Of a stretch of DNA of 13,338 nucleotides, positions 7,693 to 13,338 are shown in pieces. Below the pieces are notes generated by a model that saw nothing but the letters and a program-made list of their open reading frames with translations, was not told the DNA's origin and ran no database searches. A program made the translations under genes and the position numbers. The DNA is from Thalassiosira profunda (Eukaryota > Bacillariophyta > Thalassiosirophyceae > Thalassiosirales > Thalassiosiraceae). The stretch lies in the NCBI GenBank assembly GCA_036939355.1, contig JALLAP010000900.1, forward strand, positions 1 through 13,338, read 5' to 3'. Position 1 is the stretch's first letter. Every line of letters starts with the position of its first letter.

Positions 7693-7773
7693 AGGGCAAG
7701 GGATAGTTGGTTTCATCTGTGAAAGCATGAGATGAAAGCTGCGCGTCCTCTTCGAAGACTTCAGAGAACAACG

Positions 7774-7779
7774 AATAAA
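7774..7779 (+). terminator. Possible polyadenylation signal
   Basis: AATAAA lies 82 bp after the stop of the gene ending at 7692, in the 189-bp convergent spacer before the EF-G stop. The position suits a poly(A) signal for the plus-strand gene, but algal signals are loose and this could be chance. Confidence 0.3.
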
Positions 7780-7881
7780 CAGAGGGGCTGTGGCATGCCC
7801 TCTGCTTCAAGATAGCTGGAACAGCACTGGCAATTGTCTACCGTTATTGTTTACCCTCTCATTATACAAGACCACAGGAAC

Positions 7882-10025
7882 TTAGTCCTCCTCATCGGCG
7901 GCAGTGAACCCAGCCTTGAGCTCGGCCTCAATGTCCTTCGGGACGAAGTCGTAGTTGGCGAGCTTCATCGAGTAGTTGGCGCGTCCCTTGCTCATACTCC
8001 GCAGGGTGCTCACGTACTGGAACATGTTCGCCAGCGGCACCAACGCCGAAATAGTCTTCGTGTTTCCACGCTCTCCAAGATCCCCAACCTGTCCGCGGCG
8101 CGAGTTGATGTCTCCCAACACGTCCCCCATGTACTCCTCGGGCGTGGTAACGTCGACCTGCATCAGGGGCTCCATAAGACGGGCCTTCGCCTTGCGCAAT
8201 CCCTCGCGGGTGGCGGCGCGTCCGGCAATCTCGAACGCCATGACGCTGGAATCGACGTCGTGGTAAGCTCCATCAACGAGGGTGGCCTTCATTNCCGGCA
8301 ATCTCGAACGCCATGACGCTGGAATCGACGTCGTGGTAAGCTCCATCAACGAGGGTGGCCTTCATTCCCAGCACGGGGAAGCCGGCGACGACGCCCGATC
8401 CCAACACGGACTCGATGCCCTTGACGACGCCGGGAATGTACTCCTTGGGCACGGACCCTCCCTTAATGTCCGACGCGAACTCGAAGTCCATCGCTCCCTC
8501 TTCGTCGCTGAACTCCTTGGGCTCGAAGGTGATCTTGACGCGGGCGTACTGTCCCGAACCTCCGGACTGCTTCTTGTGGGTGTAATCGATCTCGGCGGGG
8601 GCGGTGATGGCCTCCCTGTAGCTCACCTGCGGCGCGCCGACGTTGGCCTCGACGTTGAATTCGCGCATCATCCGATCGACGATGATCTCAAGGTGGAGCT
8701 CGCCCATGCCCTCGATGATGGTCTGTCCCGTCTCCTCGTCGCGGGAGAAGCGGAAGGACGGATCCTCGGCGGCCAGGCGGATGAGCGCCTCGGACATCTT
8801 CTGCTGGTCGGCCTTCGTCTTGGGCTCGACGGCGACCTTGATGACCGGCTCGGGGAAGTCCATCTTCTCGAGGATGACGGCGTTGTTCTTGTCGCACAAA
8901 GTCTCTCCCGTGGTGGTGTCCTTGAGCCCGACAAGCGCAACGATATCACCAGCAACAGCATGCTTGATCTCCGTGCGGTCGTTGGCGTGCATCTCGAGCA
9001 TGCGGCCGATGCGCTCGTTCTTGCCCTTGACGGAGTTGTAGACGCTGGACCCGGCCTCCATGACGCCGGAGTAGATGCGGGTGAAGGTGAGGGATCCGAC
9101 GAAGGGATCGTTGGCCACCTTGAAGGCCAAAGCGGAGAAGGGCTCGGCATCACTGGAGTTGCGCACGATCTCCTCCTCGGAATCCTCCTTGACGCCCTTA
9201 ATGGCCTCGACCTCGACGGGGGAGGGGAGGAAGTCCACGACGGCGTCCAACAGGGGCTGGACGCCCTTGTTCTTGAACGCGGTCCCGGTGAGGACGGGGA
9301 CGAAGCTCAGGTTGAGCGTTCCCTGCCGAATCAGCTTCTTCAGCGCGTCCACGTCGGGCTCGTTCCCCTCCAGGTATTCCATCAGCGCGTCCTCGTCCTG
9401 CTCCACGGCCAGCTCCACCAGCTTCTCCCGCCACTCGGCCGCCTTGGCCTTGAGCGCATCGTCCACCAACGGCTCGTCGTTGCACTCGTCCAGGGGGATG
9501 CGATCGAAGGAGGCGCCCAAATCCTCGCCCCGCCAGATGATCGCCTCCATCGTCACCAAATCGATGACGCCGAGGAAATCCCCCTCGCTACCAATGGGGA
9601 GCTGCAACACGGCGGGCGTGGCGCCGAGCATCTCGACGATGGTGTCGACGCAGAAGTAAAAGTTGGCCCCCGTCCGGTCCATCTTGTTCAGGAAGCACAT
9701 GCGCGGCACCTGGTACTTATCGGCCTGGCGCCACACCGTCTCGGTCTGGGGCTCGACGCCCGCCACGCCGTCGAAGACGGCCACCGCTCCATCGAGCACG
9801 CGAAGGGACCGCTCCACTTCGAGGGTGAAGTCGACGTGGCCCGGGGTGTCGATGATGTTCACCCGGTGGTCGCGCCACTCGCACGTCGTCGCGGCACTAG
9901 TAATAGTAATGCCGCGCTCTTTTTCCTGCTCCATCCAATCCATCGTCGCGCCGCCCTCGTGGACCTCCCCGATCTTGTAGGACTTGCCGGTGTAGTAGAG
10001 GATGCGCTCGGTGGTGGTCGTTTTC

Positions 10026-10057
<32 letters not shown>

Positions 10058-10306
10058 GCGGTACATGGGAATGTCGACCTTGCGCTCGGGGCTGCTGGAG
10101 GCGGCGGCGAGGTCGATGTCCTGGGCCTGGGCCGAGGCGGCGTGCAGGATTAGGGGCGAGGACACCGCGCTCGCATGCTGGGCGGTGGCCACGGACTCAG
10201 CAGTGCGAGACACAGTGAAGCCGCCGAGCTTGGAGGGGACGAATGCCGTGCCCGTGGCGGCGAGGACGAGAAGCGCCGCCGCGCCGGAGAGACCGCGGGA
10301 GACCAT
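7882..10306 (-). CDS. fusA: Plastid-targeted translation elongation factor G (interrupted by an assembly duplication)
   Basis: EF-G is the GTPase that moves tRNA and mRNA through the ribosome. The ATG at 10306 begins a signal peptide ending ATGTA before FVP (F22), then a transit region to about residue 75, so the protein should work in the plastid. GTPase motifs follow: AHIDAGKTT at 89-97, [14 protein letters not shown] and [10 protein letters not shown], then the later EF-G domains with [12 protein letters not shown]-like [12 protein letters not shown] and the C-terminal [20 protein letters not shown] block. The stop is TAA at 7884-7882. At 8222-8366 a 72-bp segment is repeated around an N, which shifts the frame; dropping one copy and the N gives one continuous protein of 783 residues, so this is not a pseudogene. 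A longer in-frame start upstream would bury the signal peptide. The gene is divergent from the gene at 10700. Confidence 0.93.
8222..8366. repeat. 72-bp perfect direct repeat flanking a single N (assembly artefact)
   Basis: Bases 8222-8293 and 8295-8366 are identical over 72 bp, separated only by the N at 8294. The unit starts CCGGCAATCTCGAACGCC and ends GGTGGCCTTCATT. The period of 73 breaks the EF-G frame, while one copy alone restores it. This is what two overlapping contig ends joined without merging would give. Confidence 0.93.
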
Positions 10307-10699
10307 GGTGCGATAAGAGGAGGGTGATGCGGCAACAACTGACTCGAAAAAGTGAGCGGATGGTGGACGCGGACGGGATGGAGGCGCCGCGGGTGATGTG
10401 GCCGACTCACGAGGAACACTTTTGGCTCCGTTTTGTTGGGTGCACTGACTCGATGGGTGGCTGGGATTTGCTAGTGCGTGGGCTCTGCACAACCAATTCC
10501 CTCCAGTTGGAGCAGAAACAACAGAGGAGTCAGTATTAGTTTTAGAGGGACGCTGATGACTCATTTGTCTGTGCCTGCACCAGAAGCCCTGCGTTGTTCT
10601 TTTTCCGCCCGCCGCGCGGCAAGACCTCAGCGGCGCCGGCGGCCCCCCCAGCCGGGCCCAGTCGAAGTGTTGCTCGGTGCATGCCTCGTCGCCTCGAGC
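10307..10699. promoter_or_regulatory. Divergent spacer of EF-G and unknown plastid gene, with TGACTC cluster
   Basis: This 393-bp spacer holds five sites related to TGACTC: ACTGACTCGA at 10338-10347 and again at 10444-10453, CGACTCAC at 10403-10410, the inverse GAGTCAGT at 10527-10534, and ATGACTCAT at 10556-10564. The last is the full 9-bp Gcn4/AP-1-type bZIP consensus. Clustering between two plastid-protein genes suggests a shared bZIP-controlled promoter; this is inference from motif and position. Confidence 0.45.
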
Positions 10700-11497
10700 A
10701 TGGCTGCGCGGTGTGTGCTCTGCATCAGGCCCGCTCGGCAGCATCCTTGGAGGGTGCTCGTTGTAGCAGCCGCCCTTTTGCAATGTCACGTGTCCGGCTT
10801 CGTCCAAACCCCAGCACGCAACAACATTTGCAATCCTGTAATGGCGCCAACATTTATCCCATGCAACACACAGCTGCGAGGCTCAATCTCGAAATGGAAC
10901 GACGAATACCAATCTGCAGACGACGAGGAGGAGGAGGAGCTGATCACCAAAGAAGCGTTCATGCGGGACATGCTCTCCGAGCCGGCCCGACGGAAAAAGA
11001 AGGGATCGAAGGAGTACAAACCGCACGACAATCGCGACGCCTTGCCGTTTGTGGTCAAAGTGCAGACGCCCGATCCGTACACGTCGCCGCAAGACATGCT
11101 CAAGGAGGCGAAGGAGACTTCGTCGGCTGTCAATAAAAAGGGGGGGAATGGCAAGGTCCAAAAGGGCAAGAGCAATTTGGTCGGAATGGATTCCAAGTAC
11201 GCCAATGGAATTGCCGCGTCCATCTACTCCCGAAAGAAGGATGGGTCATTGTACAAAGTGCTCGGCAGCTTCGAGCTTGACAAGAACACGAATTGCGGCG
11301 ATCTTCTGAGTGTTGGCGAGAGGGAGTTCGAGGTGGTCACCGCGCGGTCGCAATTCAAGTATGCCGGAGGGAAGCGATTTGTGATGGTGCGGAAGATCTT
11401 GGAAGTAAAAGAAGTCACGAGAATAGCAGAGGAGAACACACTCAAACGACTGATGAGCAAGGAAACGGATTCTCCGACTGGGAAGAACTTTGAGTGA
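10700..11497 (+). CDS. Plastid-targeted protein of unknown function, 265 residues
   Basis: I take the ATG at 10700. It gives a signal peptide with a hydrophobic core at about 18-30 ([11 protein letters not shown]) and a VSGFVQTP site with F34 in the ASAFAP position. An in-frame ATG at 10556 exists but would push this signal inward. After an acidic stretch at about 74-80 and a basic linker RRKKKG, the C-terminal part (about 165-250) looks folded: [20 protein letters not shown], then [14 protein letters not shown] and [20 protein letters not shown]. This reads as a small beta-rich domain followed by a helix. I do not recognise the family. It is divergent from EF-G and convergent with ClpP, within a run of plastid genes, so a role in plastid gene expression or protein turnover is possible but unproven. 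Confidence 0.75.
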   Translation: MAARCVLCIRPARQHPWRVLVVAAALLQCHVSGFVQTPARNNICNPVMAPTFIPCNTQLRGSISKWNDEYQSADDEEEEELITKEAFMRDMLSEPARRKKKGSKEYKPHDNRDALPFVVKVQTPDPYTSPQDMLKEAKETSSAVNKKGGNGKVQKGKSNLVGMDSKYANGIAASIYSRKKDGSLYKVLGSFELDKNTNCGDLLSVGEREFEVVTARSQFKYAGGKRFVMVRKILEVKEVTRIAEENTLKRLMSKETDSPTGKNFE

Positions 11498-11734
11498 ACT
11501 AAGCAATCAATGCAATGTAGGTTTACACACTTCTACAATAGTACAGTTCTCCGCTGTGCACTGCACAGGTTCCGTGTGGCCATCAGCCGCACTTTCTTAT
11601 TCACGCACATCTCGTTTCGGGGCATCCAAGGAACGAAGCAACAACAAAAAACTAACTTATTCCGTTGTGAGCTTGCCCCCCATGACCTCTATTGCTGAGG
11701 AACAACCAGCGACAACCTTTACTCAACCATCTCT

Positions 11735-12835
11735 TTACATTCCGGGACCGCTCGGGCGCTCCAGCACGCGGTCAATCAATCCGTACTCCAGAGCATCCTG
11801 CGCGCTCATGAAGTTGTCCCGATCCAAATCCTTCGTGATCTGGTCTGTCGTCTGCCCCGTGAACATCGAGTACATCTTCACCAGGTTGTCCCGAATGCGC
11901 ATGATTTGGGCCGCCTCCACCTTAATGTCCTGCGCCTGCCCCTGCGCCCCGCCCATGGGCTGGTGGATCATGATCCGCGAGCTGGGGAGGGCGAGGCGCT
12001 TCCCCTTCGATCCGGCCGCGAGGATGAACGAGGCCATCGACGCCGCGAGGCCGAGGTTGATGGTGATGACCTCGCTTTTGATGAGCTGCATGGCGTCGAA
12101 GATGGCGAGGCCGGAGATGACGGATCCGCCCGGGCAGTTGATGTAGAGGTAGATGGGCTTCGAGCTGTCCTCCTCGTCCAGGTAAAGCATCACTCCGATG
12201 ATTTGGTTCGCCAGCTCGTCGTCAATCTCCGATCCAAGGAAAATGATGCGCTCTCTGTACAGACGGTTGTAGATGTCCACCCTGTTCCGTTTCGTGGTAG
12301 CAGTAACGTTTTGTTGAATTTGTCAGGACCGTTCGCACCAATTCACAGGCAAAGTTCGTGCACATCTTTGCACTCCCTTCTCTGAACCAGAATACCGACG
12401 TCGCACGCTTGCACCATTTGATGAATCATACAAATAGACACCTCGACTTACCATTCAGCTCCCATGCCTCCGGGGACACGATACGCCACCTTCGGCACGC
12501 CGATGGGCATCATCTTGATATCATTTCTCATGGAGGATCGCCGAGATCCGCTGTTGGTGATCCCCATGCCCCTGGGCGCAGGAGACACGATGCCCTTCTT
12601 CGGCACGAACGTCGACACTACAATTGCAGGAGAAGACGAGGGTGCAGGTGAGTACAGGGGACGAATTCGGCTCGGTGCAGGAGCAGGAGCAGGTGGTCAC
12701 GTGGAACCGTCCATCGGTGGCGGCTTGCAAAGCACCTCGCCGCGACAAATGAGAGAAAATCTTACCATAGGCCGACGCGCCCGACAGAGCGGAGGCCGCG
12801 GCGGCGATGCCGCAGAGGAGGGCCCGTCTAACCAT
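11735..12835 (-). CDS. clpP: Plastid ClpP protease proteolytic subunit (three exons)
   Basis: Exons on the minus strand are 12835-12766, 12617-12452 and 12281-11735, joining to 260 residues. ClpP is the serine peptidase core of the Clp protease. The triad is present: S160 in GLAASMAS, H185 in [10 protein letters not shown] and D234 in [22 protein letters not shown] is the oxyanion-region loop. Exon 1 encodes almost exactly the signal peptide, ending SGASAY, with Y23 or the nearby TFVP filling the ASAFAP role. Exon 2 encodes the transit region and [13 protein letters not shown]; the junction yields [18 protein letters not shown], matching the block known from plant plastid-encoded ClpP1. That match fixes the second intron exactly. 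The first acceptor is less certain but is the one that keeps frame. The right-hand neighbour is a divergent plastid-targeted gene. Confidence 0.93.
12282..12451 (-). other. clpP intron 2, 170 nt
   Basis: On the minus strand it opens GTAAGTCGAG and closes GGAACAG. It splits a Trp codon (TG|G) in the [10 protein letters not shown] block, so conserved protein on both sides supports both borders. Confidence 0.9.
12618..12765 (-). other. clpP intron 1, 148 nt
   Basis: On the minus strand it opens GTAAGATTTTC and closes CAATTGTAG, splitting a Val codon (G|TG). The donor is strong. The acceptor is chosen because it is the first AG that keeps the downstream frame; a later AG cannot be excluded. The intron contains a CACGTG G-box string at 12698-12703. 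Confidence 0.75.
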
Positions 12836-13260
12836 GGTGGAGCAGCGGGGGTTGGTGCTACGAGAGGCGCGGCGTCCAAACTGCTCGAAGAGGCGACGAC
12901 GACCAGACTTTTCGGTCCACTATGCAACTGGGACGCCACAGTGCATGTGAACTAACTGGGACACATGCGTGGCGAGAAGAACCGCAAGCAGCGAGCTATT
13001 GTACTTACATAGGTAGCGCCAGATAGCGCCGCACCGCACGCACGGACGAGACACAATCCCACCTCGCACTGTACCAGCCGTGGCGTCCACATTCCTCCGC
13101 CCATAGAGCCACCACCACGGCTCACAATCCGCACTATCGCCGTCCCCATCGCCTCGAACCGAAGCGCCGTCGATCCCTCATTTGCGTCGCGCGCACAGTC
13201 CATCCATTGCAGAAAGAGTTCGCAACAAATCGACAGACCACAATCCACAGAAGTAGAATC
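12836..13260. promoter_or_regulatory. Divergent spacer of clpP and the right-edge plastid gene
   Basis: This 425-bp spacer separates the clpP start from the plus-strand start at 13261. It holds GTACTTACATAGGTAGCGCC at 13001-13020, similar to the element at 4978-5000; a second TAGCGCC at 13024-13030; the octamer CACAATCC at 13052-13059, 13123-13130 and 13239-13246; and an 8-bp inverted repeat AGCCGTGG/CCACGGCT at 13076-13083 and 13115-13122. No coding frame here is convincing. Confidence 0.45.
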
Positions 13261-13338
13261 ATGAAGTCAGTCATCGCACTCCTCGCGGCCGCCGCCCTCG
13301 CTGCCCCAGCGGCGGCCTTCGCGCCCTCGTCGGTGGCC
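13261..13338 (+). CDS. 5' end of a plastid-targeted protein, cut by the window edge
   Basis: The ATG at 13261 opens 26 codons to the window edge. The N terminus is a textbook signal peptide (MKSVIALLAAAALAAPAAA) followed directly by FAPSS, an ASAFAP-type cleavage site, so the product should enter a complex plastid. The mature protein lies beyond the window, so its function is unknown. Light-harvesting and many other plastid proteins of these algae start this way. Confidence 0.85.
   Translation, partial: MKSVIALLAAAALAAPAAAFAPSSVA

Noticed and set aside
8282..10153. 623-codon plus-strand open frame
   Set aside because: It lies antisense to EF-G, whose motifs are unambiguous; the frame is open because of GC-rich third positions, and it runs through the N and the duplicated segment.
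7882..10306. EF-G as a frameshifted pseudogene
   Set aside because: The only break is the duplicated 72 bp plus N; everything else is intact and conserved.
10478..10699. Longer N terminus for the 265-residue plastid protein
   Set aside because: It begins at GTG; the ATG at 10556 is possible but hides the signal peptide and coincides with the bZIP-like site.
10307..10807. Longer N terminus for EF-G
   Set aside because: The far end is TTG; an internal in-frame ATG near 10564 would add residues ahead of a good signal peptide and FVP site.
12521..12835. 104-residue protein reading straight through clpP exon 1
   Set aside because: Only its first 23 residues are meaningful; it reads through a GTAAGA donor and the rest is intron and out-of-frame exon 2.
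12952..13248. 98-codon minus-strand frame
   Set aside because: It starts at GTG, has no motif, and occupies the spacer between two divergent genes.
1..13338. CRISPR arrays, tRNA, rRNA or transposable elements
   Set aside because: I looked for spaced repeats, tRNA-like cloverleaf segments and transposase motifs and saw none.

Overview
The window looks like nuclear DNA of an ochrophyte alga with a red-type secondary plastid, most likely a diatom; the species cannot be fixed from sequence alone. Five of nine genes begin with an ER signal peptide whose cleavage site carries an ASAFAP-type phenylalanine (or tyrosine), the mark of import through a complex plastid. Three spliceosomal introns with GT..AG borders can be placed. 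The DNA is GC-rich, so many long antisense frames are open but meaningless.

Layout: (1) <1-101 minus, start of an unknown gene. (2) 555-2045 plus, a thylakoid-lumen CYP38/TLP40-type cyclophilin with one in-frame intron that contains no stop. (3) 2232-4724 minus, a nibrin (NBS1) homologue with FHA, tandem BRCT, and C-terminal MRE11- and ATM-binding-like motifs. (4) 5120-6850 plus, a PD-(D/E)XK nuclease-like protein of lambda-exonuclease/YqaJ or RecB type, head-to-head with nibrin. (5) 6913-7692 plus, an unknown acidic protein only 62 bp downstream. (6) 7882-10306 minus, plastid elongation factor G, interrupted in this assembly by a 72-bp duplication around a single N. (7) 10700-11497 plus, a plastid-targeted protein of unknown function. 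(8) 11735-12835 minus, nuclear-encoded plastid ClpP in three exons. (9) 13261->13338 plus, the start of another plastid-targeted protein.

Genes are tightly packed and, apart from genes 4 and 5, alternate in strand: divergent spacers are 453, 395, 393 and 425 bp, convergent spacers 186, 189 and 237 bp. EF-G, the unknown plastid protein, ClpP and the right-edge gene form a run of four plastid-directed genes covering translation and protein turnover, with the lumenal cyclophilin further left. The middle holds two putative DNA-repair genes that share one short spacer.

Most worth following up: the nibrin/nuclease head-to-head pair, the nuclease's split catalytic core with two SUMO-interaction-like motifs, the stop-free CYP38 intron, the ClpP first exon that encodes only the signal peptide, and repeated short motifs in the divergent spacers. 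All functional calls come from reading motifs; no database search was run.
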